Shown in pieces: positions 42,534-53,020 of a DNA stretch of 64,000 bases. The position numbers and the translations under genes were made by a program. A model generated the notes under the pieces. That model searched no databases and was not told where the DNA came from. It saw only the letters and a program-made list of their open reading frames with translations. The stretch is from Ignatzschineria ureiclastica. GTDB taxonomy: Bacteria; Pseudomonadota; Gammaproteobacteria; Cardiobacteriales; Wohlfahrtiimonadaceae. The stretch lies in contig NZ_QEWQ01000006.1 of NCBI RefSeq assembly GCF_003121845.1, positions 225,830 through 289,829 on the forward strand, in the 5' to 3' direction. Within the stretch, counting starts at the first letter, position 1. Each line of letters opens with the position of its first letter.

Positions 42534-43868
42534 TTACTTGGCAACATTGCCGGCAATATTGAGCACATCCCAAGTGCGAGCAAAAGGTGGGGCGTAGATA
42601 AAGTCCATAAAGCCAAGCTCATCTACAGTTAAACCACTATAAATGGCAACCGCTAAGGCATCTACACGATGTACCGCGCCACCTAGATAAGCACCACACA
42701 TCTGTCCCCCTAAAATAACGCGTGTTTTGGCATCATAGATCAGTTTTACCCAGATATTCGTTTGGGGTTGCACATAATCAGTATGATTTTTATCTTGGAT
42801 AAAGACCGTTTTGTAATCGAGTCCAAGGGCTTTTGCTTCCTCTTCGCCAATACCGGTGCGACCTGCTTCTAGATTAAATGCCCGAATACCACTTGATCCT
42901 AAAGTGCCTATAAAGGGGCGAGGTCTACCCGCCATGGTATCACCAACTAAACGACCAAGTTTATTAGCCGTTGTGGCCAGTGGAAGATAACGATCGCCGG
43001 CAATACGATGTTGTACGGTAGCACAATCACCGGCAGCATAGATATCGGTTTGATTGGTTTGGCATAGATCATCAATGATAATGGCCCCTTGCGGCGTCAT
43101 GTCGATCACACCTTGGAGAAACTCGGTATTGGGTTTAAACCCTGTGGCTAACACAACTAAATCCGCAGCATAACGACCTTGATTCGTGATAACGTGGCTG
43201 ACTTTGCCGGTAGCCTCTTTTTCAATTTCGATGACCCGTTCTTCCGTACGAAGATTCACCCCTTTTTGTCGTAGCTCTGCTTCTAATAGCGGTGTAATTT
43301 CGGCATCAAAGGTTTTTTCGAGAATACGAGGTGCAAACTCAATAAGCGTGACATTTTTGCCGCGCTCTTGAAATGCTTCTGCCGCTTCAACACCGATAAA
43401 TCCACCCCCAATAATGACCACATTTTGTGTATGAGGTAAACGTTCAACGAGCGCTTTCGCATCATATCGAGAATGCATTGTATAGACATGTTCGGCATCT
43501 AAACTGGTAATCGGCGGAACACTTGGTGATGCGCCTGTTGCGATGAGGAGCTTATCAAAAGAAAATTGAATAGTCTCATCTGTTTGGAGATTGCGAGCCG
43601 TTACGCTTTTTTGCTCAGGGTCAACCTTAATAGCTTGATGAAAGCAACGAATATCAATGCCTGTTTTTAGAAAATCTTCTAAGGGGCGCGCAGTCATCTG
43701 CTCAATATAGGTAAATTCTCCAGCAACAAAGTAAGGGATACCACAGGAACCAAAGGAGACTACATCGCTCTTTTCAAGTACAGTGATCTTTGCGGATTTG
43801 TCCGATTTTTGAATTCTGACAGCCGCAGACATTCCGGCTGCATTTGCCCCTAAAATTAGATAATTCAT
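42534..43868 (-). CDS. CoA-disulfide reductase / NADH oxidase family flavoprotein
   Basis: 444-aa FAD protein of the single-cysteine pyridine nucleotide-disulfide reductases. N-terminal FAD motif MNYLILGANAAGMSAAVRI, active-site Cys42 in SFGSCGIPYFVAG, second nucleotide motif VVIIGGGFIGVEAAEAF, ATGFKPNTEFL and AAGDCATVQH. CoADR, polysulfide reductase and NADH oxidase share this fold. With a cystine carrier and cysteine desulfidase as neighbours, a thiol role fits best. Confidence 0.85.
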   Translation of the reverse strand: MNYLILGANAAGMSAAVRIQKSDKSAKITVLEKSDVVSFGSCGIPYFVAGEFTYIEQMTARPLEDFLKTGIDIRCFHQAIKVDPEQKSVTARNLQTDETIQFSFDKLLIATGASPSVPPITSLDAEHVYTMHSRYDAKALVERLPHTQNVVIIGGGFIGVEAAEAFQERGKNVTLIEFAPRILEKTFDAEITPLLEAELRQKGVNLRTEERVIEIEKEATGKVSHVITNQGRYAADLVVLATGFKPNTEFLQGVIDMTPQGAIIIDDLCQTNQTDIYAAGDCATVQHRIAGDRYLPLATTANKLGRLVGDTMAGRPRPFIGTLGSSGIRAFNLEAGRTGIGEEEAKALGLDYKTVFIQDKNHTDYVQPQTNIWVKLIYDAKTRVILGGQMCGAYLGGAVHRVDALAVAIYSGLTVDELGFMDFIYAPPFARTWDVLNIAGNVAK

Positions 43869-44012
43869 TTTATTTCACCTCTAACGAGATTTCGGTAACA
43901 ATTCGCCCCTCGAAAGGGGCGATTCTGATTGAATACTTTTATTTAAGTTTTAACCTATTTCCTTAGTGTACTCTTTTAGAGTCACGTAGAAGATCAATAT
44001 TATGCTATTCCA

Positions 44013-45455
44013 TTAATCCATATGATCATCTGTTAAGTTTTCTAAGGTTGCATTGGGATCATTAAAGACTTCCATATTCATCGTACCCACCTCTCTATCT
44101 GTTGCCACAGCTGCAGTTAAGGTGCCTGATACGTTTGTTAATGTCCGCGCCATATCGATGATTGGGTCAATAGCTAATACCATACCAATTAGTGGGAAGT
44201 ACTCTGCCATATTCATCCCTGATAAGACGATTGTTGCCGCAACGGTAGCTGTACCTGGAATACCAGCAATACCGATAGAGCCAATGACCACAACAATAAC
44301 CATCATGACATAGAACTGTAGATCTGTCTCAATCCCTACCATGTGGGCGACCATGACGGCAATCAGTGCAGGGAAGAAACCAGCACAACCATTCATCCCC
44401 ATGGTTGTTCCTAAAGAACCTACAAGGTTAGCTGTACCATCGTTAACCCCCATACGAGCTGTTAAGGTTGAAATGGTCATCGGTAAAGTTCCGACTGATG
44501 AGCGACTAGTGAATCCCATTAACCATACGCCTAATGATTTTTTCACAAACATCACCGGAGAGACACCATGGATCGCAACGATAATAATATGAACGATGAC
44601 CATAACAATCATAGCGATATAGACGGCTAAGACGAAACTAGATGCTTCAATAATCGCCGGAATACCATTTGAAACAATTGTATTTGCAAGTAATGCAATC
44701 ACTGCATAAGGCATGAATTTAATAATGGTCATTGCCACAGACATCACAATTTTATAGAAACCTTGCATGAAGAGTTTAAAAGCCCCGATGGCTTCAGGAT
44801 TCTTTTTCTCCATACGGTTTGCCGCAATTCCGAGTAGTGCAGAGAAGATCACTAAACCCACGATATTCTCAGTATTCATTGCTGAAACGATATTACTTGG
44901 AATGAGGCGGATAAAGGTATCTACAAGATTGGTATATTGTTTTGCAGTTGCGGTGGTTGCGATCTCAATATTGGTTTGATTTTCACCAAGACTAAAGATA
45001 TTCGCGAGAATAATGCCCACGATACAGGCTATTCCCGTAGTGAAGAGTAACCAGAAGATCCCTCTAAAAGCAATTTTCGGTAGATTCTCTTTACCTGCAA
45101 AGTCGATGATGACTTTTACAATCGATACAAAGATCAGTGGAATAACGAGCATTCGGATGAAGGCAATAAAGGCGCGTCCAAAGAGCCCGTACCAAACGGA
45201 AGTCTCTTTCATCCAAACTGCAGGACTATCTGGGAAGCCCGCCACAAGTTGAATCACTAAACCAAGCACAGCCCCTAAAATAAGGCCTACAAGCATACGC
45301 ATTGAGAAGGTCATCTTTCTATTCTGGAGCTGCTTCATAATATAGAAACAGACTAGAAGAATAAAGATACAGACCAATGTTTGATAGTGTGTAATCGCGA
45401 GGAATTTATCAAAGAAGGTCCCTTCAAATATTGGGCCAGAATCGAACACGTTCAT
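44013..45455 (-). CDS. Dicarboxylate/amino-acid:cation symporter, cystine (TcyP-like)
   Basis: A 480-aa carrier of the DAACS family with about 8 helices and re-entrant loops: RMLVIPLIFVSIVKVIIDF, GFTSRSSVGTLPMTISTL (the serine-rich loop), GTTMGMNGCAGFFPAL, GIPGTATVAATIVLSGMN and IDPIIDMARTLTNVSG. The arrangement resembles L-cystine carriers TcyP/YdjN more than glutamate carriers. AGGGG precedes the ATG. Two 29-bp imperfect repeats lie in its 5' UTR. Confidence 0.82.
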   Translation of the reverse strand: MNVFDSGPIFEGTFFDKFLAITHYQTLVCIFILLVCFYIMKQLQNRKMTFSMRMLVGLILGAVLGLVIQLVAGFPDSPAVWMKETSVWYGLFGRAFIAFIRMLVIPLIFVSIVKVIIDFAGKENLPKIAFRGIFWLLFTTGIACIVGIILANIFSLGENQTNIEIATTATAKQYTNLVDTFIRLIPSNIVSAMNTENIVGLVIFSALLGIAANRMEKKNPEAIGAFKLFMQGFYKIVMSVAMTIIKFMPYAVIALLANTIVSNGIPAIIEASSFVLAVYIAMIVMVIVHIIIVAIHGVSPVMFVKKSLGVWLMGFTSRSSVGTLPMTISTLTARMGVNDGTANLVGSLGTTMGMNGCAGFFPALIAVMVAHMVGIETDLQFYVMMVIVVVIGSIGIAGIPGTATVAATIVLSGMNMAEYFPLIGMVLAIDPIIDMARTLTNVSGTLTAAVATDREVGTMNMEVFNDPNATLENLTDDHMD

Positions 45456-45470
45456 AAGTTTACCCCTAAA

Positions 45471-45528
45471 GAAGTTGAAGAAGTGAAATTAAACAAAGTG
45501 AAGCTGAAGCGGTGAAATTGAAACGAGC
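45471..45528. repeat. Two tandem 29-bp imperfect repeats
   Basis: Unit 1 starts GAAGTTGAAGAAGTGAAATT, unit 2 GAAGCTGAAGCGGTGAAATT. About 80% identical. They sit directly before the Shine-Dalgarno of the cystine carrier gene. Confidence 0.6.
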
Positions 45529-45583
45529 GTAACGTGAAATAACAAAATATTAGTTAGCTAACTAGGGATTTTGTTATGACGCA

Positions 45584-46876
45584 CTATTTCTTATTCACCA
45601 TAATTTGTAGAACTTGTGTATCTACTTGTTGCATACTGCCGCTTGCTAAAGCGCATAAATTATCAATAGAATCATCGACATCATGACTGACGATTCCCTC
45701 TTGGCCTGTTACGCCGGTATTGTCTAATGCCATTAATACCGCCTTAAATGCAGAGCCTACAGAGGTGGAAACTTTCATAGCACAGCTATTTGCAGCGCCA
45801 TCACAGATCATGCCGGCTAGATCCCCCACCATGCTCGAAACCGCTCGGCTAATCGGTTCATATTCACCTTTGCCTAAAAGATAAGCCATACCTGCCGCTG
45901 CACCCATTGCTGCTGTGGTAACGGCGCAAAGCGCAGACAGACGGGGTAATTTATCGTGGATATAGACCGCCATTAAGTGCGAGAGCATTAACGCACGAGC
46001 CCGATCCTCAGGTGAAGCATCGATAAAATCGGCGACCACTACCACCGGCATTGTTGCTGTAATACCTTGATTACCAGAACCAGAATTACTCATGGCCGGC
46101 AATGTCGCACCTCCCATTCGGGCATCTGCCGCCGCAGTGGAACGAATCAATACTTTGGTGAGAAGGTCATCTGCAAGGAAACCCTTTTCCATCTGCCGTT
46201 TTAACGTTGCACCGATATGAAGACCATAACTATTTTTGAGTCCCTCTTGAGATAGGGCATCGTTCAGTTTTTCGGCTTGTAGAATAAATTGAATCTCTTC
46301 AAAGGGTACATTACTCACAAACTCAAAGAGATCGTGGGTATTAATACCGTCAAAGGAGTAAGCACTACTCTCTTCTTGTCCAACTTCTTCAATCTCTTCA
46401 AAGAGAACCTGGTCATCTTTTTGAATGAGAATGACATGAGTATGAGAATCAGCAATGGCGACTTTGACACTATGATCGCCTGAAACAACAGTTGATTCGG
46501 CGTAGAGAAGTTTCGGTTTTGGTGAGATGCTGACGGATACTTTATTCTCTTCTAATAGCTTTTTACCGGCAGAGACTAACTCTGGCGTTAAGGTTGAGAG
46601 CACTTCAAGCCCCGCTTCAGGATCGCCTCCGAGAGCCCCAACCGCAGCTGCAATAGGTAAACCTTGCATTCCTGTGCCGGGAACCGTTACGCCCATCCCA
46701 TTTTTCATTAAGTTAGGGGAGACTTTGGCATCGATATAATCGATCTCACCCTCGAGATGAGAGGCTGCAATAGCAGAGGCTAAAGCGAGTGAAATTGGTT
46801 CTGTGCAACCTAAAGCAGGTAAGACCTCTTTTTTGACCGCTTTGAGCATTTCGACCCATTTTTGATTGTCTCGCAT
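45584..46876 (-). CDS. cyuA: Cysteine desulfidase, CyuA/YhaM (UPF0597) family
   Basis: Releases sulfide from cysteine, giving pyruvate and ammonia, with an iron-sulfur cluster. 430 aa: [18 protein letters not shown] (a cluster Cys near residue 23), [61 protein letters not shown]-like segment and [15 protein letters not shown] with further Cys ligands. GAGG precedes the start. With the carrier and flavoprotein next to it on the same strand it makes up a likely cysteine-catabolism or sulfur-balance group. Confidence 0.9.
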   Translation of the reverse strand: MRDNQKWVEMLKAVKKEVLPALGCTEPISLALASAIAASHLEGEIDYIDAKVSPNLMKNGMGVTVPGTGMQGLPIAAAVGALGGDPEAGLEVLSTLTPELVSAGKKLLEENKVSVSISPKPKLLYAESTVVSGDHSVKVAIADSHTHVILIQKDDQVLFEEIEEVGQEESSAYSFDGINTHDLFEFVSNVPFEEIQFILQAEKLNDALSQEGLKNSYGLHIGATLKRQMEKGFLADDLLTKVLIRSTAAADARMGGATLPAMSNSGSGNQGITATMPVVVVADFIDASPEDRARALMLSHLMAVYIHDKLPRLSALCAVTTAAMGAAAGMAYLLGKGEYEPISRAVSSMVGDLAGMICDGAANSCAMKVSTSVGSAFKAVLMALDNTGVTGQEGIVSHDVDDSIDNLCALASGSMQQVDTQVLQIMVNKK

Positions 46877-47714
46877 AGCAATCTCCTCAATAATGCGATG
46901 GATTTGTATGAAACCTTTTAGGGTATAGTTTCACATTTTTTATCAGATTCTTGGGGTTATGTAAGGTTGCTTAATTTCAAATGAGAGAAGTAACTTCACA
47001 TAATCATCCTAGTAATAAGATATTAAAAATTTATCACGATTATTATTAATAATAAAAAGTTATTATATTGTTTATGATAAGCGTCAAATATTGTTGAATA
47101 TTTAGCGGGAAAACCCTTTTTAAAATAATTTATTTTCAGTAATTTACTGTGATTTATAGTGAATTAGCTTTTTCAGAACAATATCGATTTCTATTGCACT
47201 ATGCGTGATGAGCCCTTATATCTAAAAAGTATTTGCCTAGGGAATTATTTCGTTAGACGCTAACCTAATGAAAATAGAGGTATATTCTCTCAATAATGCT
47301 AGAAAACAATCTAGAAATTGGAGCTCAAGGTCTATAAAACAGATAGAATCGAATAGATAGCTTGTTGAAAGGTATAAGGTTAATCGGTTGTGCTCAATCT
47401 TATTTTGAGCTTACAGGAGCTTATTTTAAATCAATGCCTATTGATAATCCTATCAAGCTGTTTTTGACCGAGTGACATTTTAAAGATGATCAATTAATTT
47501 CATTAATTAACGCATAATTGGGGGTTTGTTAGAGTGTAATTGAGAATTTATGAGAGTTGTATCGAGGAGATAGATCGTAATATTTCAGCAATCATCGTGA
47601 TCTTGGGCTATGTTTTTAGGGGAAAAGAACATAAAATTACGATCTGAGTGATCAATGTAGCGATCAACAAGATCTATAAGATAATGTGTAAGATAGCGTA
47701 AGAAGAGAGGAAGT
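46877..47714. other. 838-bp gap at the strand switch
   Basis: The largest gene-free stretch apart from the rRNA leader. The genes to the left run mostly minus and those to the right all plus. It holds AT-rich palindromes (TTATTATTAATAATAA at 47040-47055), a small GCTCAA/TTGAGC hairpin (47392-47410) and TTGATA/TATCAA followed by T5 (47441-47465). No exact DnaA box is present. Confidence 0.6.
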
Positions 47715-48320
47715 ATGCAGGAGATAACTGAGAAGCGTGAAGAGCAAGAGCGCAGTGATGAGAGCTTAAAAGCATTATTAGAAGCGATCTTGATGGCTTC
47801 AGAAGTACCGCTATCCCTGCGGGAGATTCTGTCCATTTTAGAAAGTGAAGCATACGGTGAGAGTGATATTATTCGCGCGCTCTTTGAGTTAGAACATCAT
47901 TATCGTCAAGCAAAAGGGGGAATCGAATTAGTCGAAGTCGCTTCTGGTTGGCGTTTTCAAGTGCCGGAGCGTTTTGCACCTTGGGTCGGTAAGCTCTTTG
48001 AAGCGAGACAACAGCGTTATAGCACCGCCTTTTTTGAAACCATTGCCCTGATTGCTTATCAACAGCCTGTGACTCGCGGCGATATTGAAGCTGTTCGTGG
48101 CGTCGCGGTCAATAGTAATATTATTAAAACCTTAGAAGATCGGGAATGGATTAAGGTGGTAGGGCGCAAAGAGACGCCGGGACGGCCGATTCTTTATGGA
48201 ACGACAGAGCAGTTTTTAGATGACTTTAACCTCAAATCTCTCAAAGAACTGCCGCCATTGCCGGAATTAGAAACCCTCTTTAAAGAGCTTGCCGGTGAGG
48301 AAGAAGATCTTGTGATTTAA
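47715..48320 (+). CDS. scpB: Segregation and condensation protein B
   Basis: Winged-helix partner of ScpA and SMC in chromosome condensation. The 201-aa protein has ALLEAILMASEVPLSLREILSIL, QRYSTAFFETIALIAYQQPVTRGDIEAVRGVAVNSNIIKTLEDREWIKVVGRKETPGRPILYGTTEQFLDDF. AGAGAGGAAG precedes the start. The scpA gene is not adjacent, unlike in many genomes. Confidence 0.94.
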   Translation: MQEITEKREEQERSDESLKALLEAILMASEVPLSLREILSILESEAYGESDIIRALFELEHHYRQAKGGIELVEVASGWRFQVPERFAPWVGKLFEARQQRYSTAFFETIALIAYQQPVTRGDIEAVRGVAVNSNIIKTLEDREWIKVVGRKETPGRPILYGTTEQFLDDFNLKSLKELPPLPELETLFKELAGEEEDLVI

Positions 48321-48484
48321 TCCTTTATATTTAATCCTCTATATTTGATCTTCTATAATGTCTCTATCAGTTATACTCAAAGAACATTGCCTGATCAGTT
48401 TTACCTATTGTTAGGGAATATCTTCTGACAGCATCGTTTTTTGCTTTATAATAACCCCTTAATTTACCTATAAAATGAGTGATT

Positions 48485-49822
48485 ATGTTTAGACCTTTAC
48501 CGCTCTTTATCGGCTTACGTTATACCGCCGCTAAACGCAAAAATAATTTTATCTCGTTTATCTCTTTTGTCTCAATCGGGGGGATTGCGCTAGGCGTAAT
48601 GACGATGATTGTGGTGTTATCGGTGATGAATGGCTTCCAAAAAGAGGTGGCTGAACGCAGTATTGCGATGGCTTTTCATAATCAAATTCTCAATGATCGC
48701 ACAGGTCATATTGCTGAATGGGAAGCATTGATTCCGATAGCAAAAGCAGAGGATAACGTGATTGGGGGTGCGCCTTTTATTGAAGGGCAAGGCTTGATTA
48801 ATGCCTCAGGATTGATGTTGCCCGTTCAAGTTTATGGTGTTGATCCACAATATGAGGCGGAAGTATCGCCGATTGCAAACACGATTACCATTCAAGATGA
48901 TAATGGCCAACTGACAGAAGGGACTTTTGATATTCTCTCAACACAACCCTTTGGAGTGATGATTAGTCAAGATATGGCCAATCGCTTAGGGGTGCGTATC
49001 GGCGATTATATTTCCCTGATTACCTCAGATATTAATGTTACCGTTGCCGGCGCAACCCCGCGGATGAAGCGCTTAAAAGTGGTGGCGCTCTTTAGAGCCG
49101 GCGTATATGAATATGATATTAGTAATATCTTTGTGAATCTTAAAGATGCAGGGATTCTCTACCGTTTACCGAAAGAGAGTGTGACCGGCGTTCGTTTAAA
49201 ATTAGCCGAGCCAATGAAGGCGAGAGAAACCGCCTTTTATCTACAAACTAAATTACAAGATCGTGCCCAAATGCAATTGCAACATCAAGGGATGAATGAG
49301 GGTAATAATGTTGAAGAATCTTACGCTGTCTATACGTGGGTGAATCAATTTGCGGCACTCTTTAAGATGATTGAGATCGAAAAGATCTCGATGTTCCTTA
49401 TTATGAGTATGATTGTCGCTGTTGCTGTGTTTAATGTGGTATCAATGCTCGTAATGGTGGTAACCGAGAAACGTTCAGAGATTGCGATTTTGCGTACGCT
49501 AGGTCTTCCTCCTCGGAAAATTATGGCAATCTTTATGGTACAAGGCACCTTTATTGGATTCTTTGGTGCGGTTATCGGGATCATTTTAGGATTGCTCATT
49601 GCCTTTAATGTGGCGGATATTGTCCATTGGATTGAGCACTTAGTGGGTAAAACACTCTTTGAACCCAGTATTTATCCGATCTCAGAAATCCCGTCAATTG
49701 TGCTCTTCTCAGATGTGGCAACGATTGCCGGTATTGCTTTCCTATTAGCAAGTTTAGCAACCCTCTATCCCGCTTGGAAAGCGTCAAGAACTCAACCTGC
49801 GGAGGCGCTACGCTATGAGTAA
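48485..49822 (+). CDS. Lipoprotein-releasing ABC permease, LolC/LolF type
   Basis: 446-aa FtsX-type permease with four helices and one large periplasmic loop. Near the start it has GLRYTAAKRKNNFISFISFVSIGGIALGVMTMIVVLSVMNGFQKE, as in LolC/E; the C-terminal part has EKRSEIAILRTLGLPPRKIMAIFMVQG and AWKASRTQPAEALRYE. Only one permease gene accompanies lolD, so it may act as a LolF homodimer as in Acinetobacter or Neisseria. A GTG at 48479 is an alternative start. Confidence 0.88.
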   Translation: MFRPLPLFIGLRYTAAKRKNNFISFISFVSIGGIALGVMTMIVVLSVMNGFQKEVAERSIAMAFHNQILNDRTGHIAEWEALIPIAKAEDNVIGGAPFIEGQGLINASGLMLPVQVYGVDPQYEAEVSPIANTITIQDDNGQLTEGTFDILSTQPFGVMISQDMANRLGVRIGDYISLITSDINVTVAGATPRMKRLKVVALFRAGVYEYDISNIFVNLKDAGILYRLPKESVTGVRLKLAEPMKARETAFYLQTKLQDRAQMQLQHQGMNEGNNVEESYAVYTWVNQFAALFKMIEIEKISMFLIMSMIVAVAVFNVVSMLVMVVTEKRSEIAILRTLGLPPRKIMAIFMVQGTFIGFFGAVIGIILGLLIAFNVADIVHWIEHLVGKTLFEPSIYPISEIPSIVLFSDVATIAGIAFLLASLATLYPAWKASRTQPAEALRYE

Positions 49823-50549
49823 ATTATTATCCTCGTCACTTTCAGGGGCATCATCTACTTCAAATGAGGTCGTGCTGGATGTAGAGAAAATCTCAAAAGT
49901 CTTTATTGATCAGAAAGAGGAGATTGCGATCTTTAAAGATTTGAGTTTTCAAATTCATAAAGGGGATCGTATTGCGATTGTCGGCGCTTCGGGTGCAGGT
50001 AAGAGTACTTTGATGCACGTGATCTCGGGACTTGATAAACCCACAAGCGGTGAAATCTATCTCAACGGGCACCATTTTAATCGGGAATCTGAAGCGAAAC
50101 GGGGCTATCTGCGTAATAAGTATTTGGGCTTTATCTATCAGTTTCATCATCTATTGCCGGAGTTTACGGCGCTTGATAATGTGGCATTGCCCTTAGTGAT
50201 TGGTGGCGGTAATATTCAGGCGGCAAGAGCGGAAGCTGAAGTATTGTTAGGGCGAGTAGGGCTTTCTCATCGTTTAAGTCATCGTCCTGGAAAACTCTCG
50301 GGTGGTGAGCGGCAACGGGTTGCCATTGCGCGAGCTTTAGTGACTAAGCCGGCGGCAGTACTTGCAGATGAGCCAACGGGGAATTTGGATGAAGATAATG
50401 CGCATGCGATTTTTGATTTGATGTGTGAAATTAATGATGAAGTAGGAACGGCCTTAATTGTCGTCACGCATGATCTATCACTTGCACGAAAAATGGATCA
50501 ATGTTGGCAATTAAAGGATCTACAGCTTAATCCCATTACGGATTTTTAA
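49815..50549 (+). CDS. lolD: Lipoprotein-releasing ABC ATPase LolD
   Basis: ATP-binding subunit of the lipoprotein exporter. 244 aa: Walker A GASGAGKST, the Q-loop FIYQFHHLLPEFTALDNVALP, signature LSGGERQRVAIARAL and Walker B AVLADEPTGNLD, with the His switch THD. Its ATG lies 8 bases inside the end of the permease gene, so translation is coupled. Confidence 0.94.
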   Translation: MSKLLSSSLSGASSTSNEVVLDVEKISKVFIDQKEEIAIFKDLSFQIHKGDRIAIVGASGAGKSTLMHVISGLDKPTSGEIYLNGHHFNRESEAKRGYLRNKYLGFIYQFHHLLPEFTALDNVALPLVIGGGNIQAARAEAEVLLGRVGLSHRLSHRPGKLSGGERQRVAIARALVTKPAAVLADEPTGNLDEDNAHAIFDLMCEINDEVGTALIVVTHDLSLARKMDQCWQLKDLQLNPITDF

Positions 50550-50686
50550 GGCAATTGAATGTTTATTCACCAATGTTGTTCGGGCTAGGTTGGTATAGCG
50601 AGATTGATATTGCTTGAGCGATATGGCACGTTATTATTAATGATTTATGATGAGTCCTTTATTGGATAATTGATTAAGGAAAAGAG

Positions 50687-51358
50687 ATGGAGTGGATCAC
50701 ACAATTTATAGATATTTTTCTGCATATTGATCGCTATCTTGAAGTGATCGTTGCGGAGTATGGGTATTGGATCTACGCTATCTTAATCCTCGTGGTATTT
50801 TGCGAAACAGGGCTCGTTGTTACCCCATTTTTGCCGGGCGATTCGTTACTTTTTGCGGCCGGCGCACTTGCGGCGATTGGCGCAATGAATATTTGGGTAT
50901 TATGGGGAACATTGCTGATTGCGGCGATTCTCGGCGATGCGGTTAATTATCAGATCGGTAAACATTTAGGGGTTAAGCCTTTTAAACTTGATGCAAAGAT
51001 CTTTAAGCTCAAATATCTTGAAAAAACGGAAGCCTTTTATGAACGTCACGGGGGTAAAACGATTATTTTGGCGCGTTTTATTCCGATAGTGAGAACCTTT
51101 GCCCCCTTTGTCGCGGGCGCAAGTCAGATGTGTTATCGCCGATTTGGCTTTTATAATGTAACGGGAGCGCTACTTTGGACAACGAGTATGCTAGGTGCAG
51201 GGTTCTTTTTCGGAACTATGCCGGTTGTGAAAGAAAATTTCTCCTTAGTGGTTATAGGCATTGTGATTATCTCGGCACTGCCTATCGGAATTGAAATTTT
51301 AAAGGCGATGTGGGCTCGTTCAAGAAATAAAGTTGCACGAAAAGATAATAAAGCATAA
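50687..51358 (+). CDS. DedA family membrane protein
   Basis: 223-aa inner-membrane protein of the DedA superfamily, which includes undecaprenyl-phosphate and lipid flippases. It has FCETGLVVTPFLPGDSLLFAAGALAAIG, YQIGKHLGVKPFK, FYERHGGKTIILARFIPIVRTFAPFVAGASQMCYRRFGFYNVTGALLW with the conserved Arg residues, and a basic tail. Closest to E. coli YqjA/YghB by motif. AAGGAAAAGAG precedes the ATG. Confidence 0.9.
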   Translation: MEWITQFIDIFLHIDRYLEVIVAEYGYWIYAILILVVFCETGLVVTPFLPGDSLLFAAGALAAIGAMNIWVLWGTLLIAAILGDAVNYQIGKHLGVKPFKLDAKIFKLKYLEKTEAFYERHGGKTIILARFIPIVRTFAPFVAGASQMCYRRFGFYNVTGALLWTTSMLGAGFFFGTMPVVKENFSLVVIGIVIISALPIGIEILKAMWARSRNKVARKDNKA

Positions 51359-51571
51359 ACTTTCCGCTAATATAGATTTTCTATACAGATTTTTTATACA
51401 ATTTTCTTTTCGCCCTTTTTGAGTTATGTGCAAGTTTAAAATTAAAAGACTTGTTGAGAAAAGGCTGTTCGGGCATCTGTATCGCCCACTTATCACCCAT
51501 TATTGATCTATCAGATTCTAACGTCGTTTAGAACCCTTTTTATATATTTAATAAATATCTACCATCAATCT

Positions 51572-52828
51572 ATGAATCTAACAGAATTAAAACAGAAAAC
51601 CGCGCAAGAGCTCGTTGATATTGCTGAAGCTATGGATATCCAAGGGTTAATGCGTGCTAAAAAGCATGAATTAATTTTCGCTATTTTGCAGGCGCAAGCT
51701 GAGAAAGGGGGCGAGGTCATCGGCGATGGCGTGCTTGAAGTCCTGAATGATGGCTATGGTTTTCTACGGGGTGTAGATAGCTCTTTCTTAGCCGGCCCCG
51801 ATGATGTGTATATTAGTCCCTCACAAATTCGTCGCTTTAATCTTCGTACGGGTGATACTGTTTCAGGGGTTATTCGCGCGCCGAAGGATAATGAAAAATA
51901 CTTTGCGCTCGTGAAAGTCAATGAGATCAACTATGAGCCTGTCAGCCAAAATCGCCGGAAAATTGCATTTGAAAATTTAACGCCGATCCATCCTGATCAA
52001 CCGCTCAAAATGGAGCTTGGGAATGGTTCTAGCGAAGATATTACCGCAAGAATGATCGATATCGTTGCACCGATTGGTAAAGGTCAACGAAGCATGATCG
52101 TGGCACCGCCTAAAGCGGGTAAAACCATTATGATGCAAAATATCGCTCAATCAATTGCGATTAATCATCCTGAAGCGTACTTGATTGTTCTTTTGATTGA
52201 TGAGCGTCCTGAAGAGGTAACGGAGATGCAACGTCTTGTGAAAGGAGATGTGGTCGCTTCAACCTTTGATGAGCCGGCACTTCGACATGTTCAAGTGGCT
52301 GAAATGGTGATTGAAAAAGCGCGTCGCTTAGTTGAACATGGTCGCGACGTTGTGATCCTACTCGATTCGATGACACGTCTTGCGCGGGCTTACAATACCG
52401 TGGTTCCATCTTCAGGAAAAGTATTATCGGGTGGGGTTGATGCGAATGCGCTTCACCGTCCTAAGCGTTTCTTTGGTGCTGCGCGAAATATTGAAAATGG
52501 TGGTAGCCTCACGATTATTGCTACGGCAATGGTCGATACAGGTTCGAAGATGGATGAAGTGATCTTTGAAGAATTTAAAGGAACGGGTAACTCGGAGATT
52601 CAACTTGATCGTCGTATTGCTGAGAAACGAATTTTCCCGGCGATTAATGTCAATCGTTCAGGAACCCGTCGTGAAGAGCTCTTGATGAATCCTGAAGAGT
52701 TACAAAAAATGTGGATTTTACGCAAATTAATTCATCCAATGGATGAGATTGAAGCAGCGGAGTTTGTACTTGATCGAATGAAAGAGACAAAGACAAATGC
52801 GGAATTCTTCCAAATGATGAAAGGTTAA
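51572..52828 (+). CDS. rho: Transcription termination factor Rho
   Basis: Hexameric RNA helicase ending transcription. 418 aa from the ATG at 51572: [39 protein letters not shown], an OB fold with [33 protein letters not shown], Walker A APPKAGKT, Walker [17 protein letters not shown] and the R-loop. No Shine-Dalgarno is visible before the start (ACCATCAATCT), which is unusual for so essential a gene. rpmE2 follows. Confidence 0.96.
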   Translation: MNLTELKQKTAQELVDIAEAMDIQGLMRAKKHELIFAILQAQAEKGGEVIGDGVLEVLNDGYGFLRGVDSSFLAGPDDVYISPSQIRRFNLRTGDTVSGVIRAPKDNEKYFALVKVNEINYEPVSQNRRKIAFENLTPIHPDQPLKMELGNGSSEDITARMIDIVAPIGKGQRSMIVAPPKAGKTIMMQNIAQSIAINHPEAYLIVLLIDERPEEVTEMQRLVKGDVVASTFDEPALRHVQVAEMVIEKARRLVEHGRDVVILLDSMTRLARAYNTVVPSSGKVLSGGVDANALHRPKRFFGAARNIENGGSLTIIATAMVDTGSKMDEVIFEEFKGTGNSEIQLDRRIAEKRIFPAINVNRSGTRREELLMNPEELQKMWILRKLIHPMDEIEAAEFVLDRMKETKTNAEFFQMMKG

Positions 52829-52889
52829 GATATCCCGCTCAAAAAGGGCAGACAGTTGCCTACCATTGAGCTGACAAAATCTTAAAAAT

Positions 52890-52918
52890 TTGCAAAGAGT
52901 GGGGGATTGCAGTAAAAT
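52890..52918 (+). promoter_or_regulatory. Promoter of rpmE2
   Basis: TTGCAA (52890-52895), 17 bp, TAAAAT (52913-52918). The sequence after the -10, ATTCCCCTCTTGATT, resembles the start region of the first rRNA promoter (63356). Confidence 0.65.
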
Positions 52919-53020
52919 TCCCCTCTTGATTATTTTTTAATACATTAAGCTGAAGATTGACGAATCTTTCCGGCGTATTTAGAAAATAGCTTCATAACAT
53001 TAATTAATGGATAAATAACT

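Noticed and set aside
46877-47714. Candidate replication origin at the strand switch
   Set aside because: No exact DnaA box and no dnaA, gidA or rpmH nearby. Kept only as a question.
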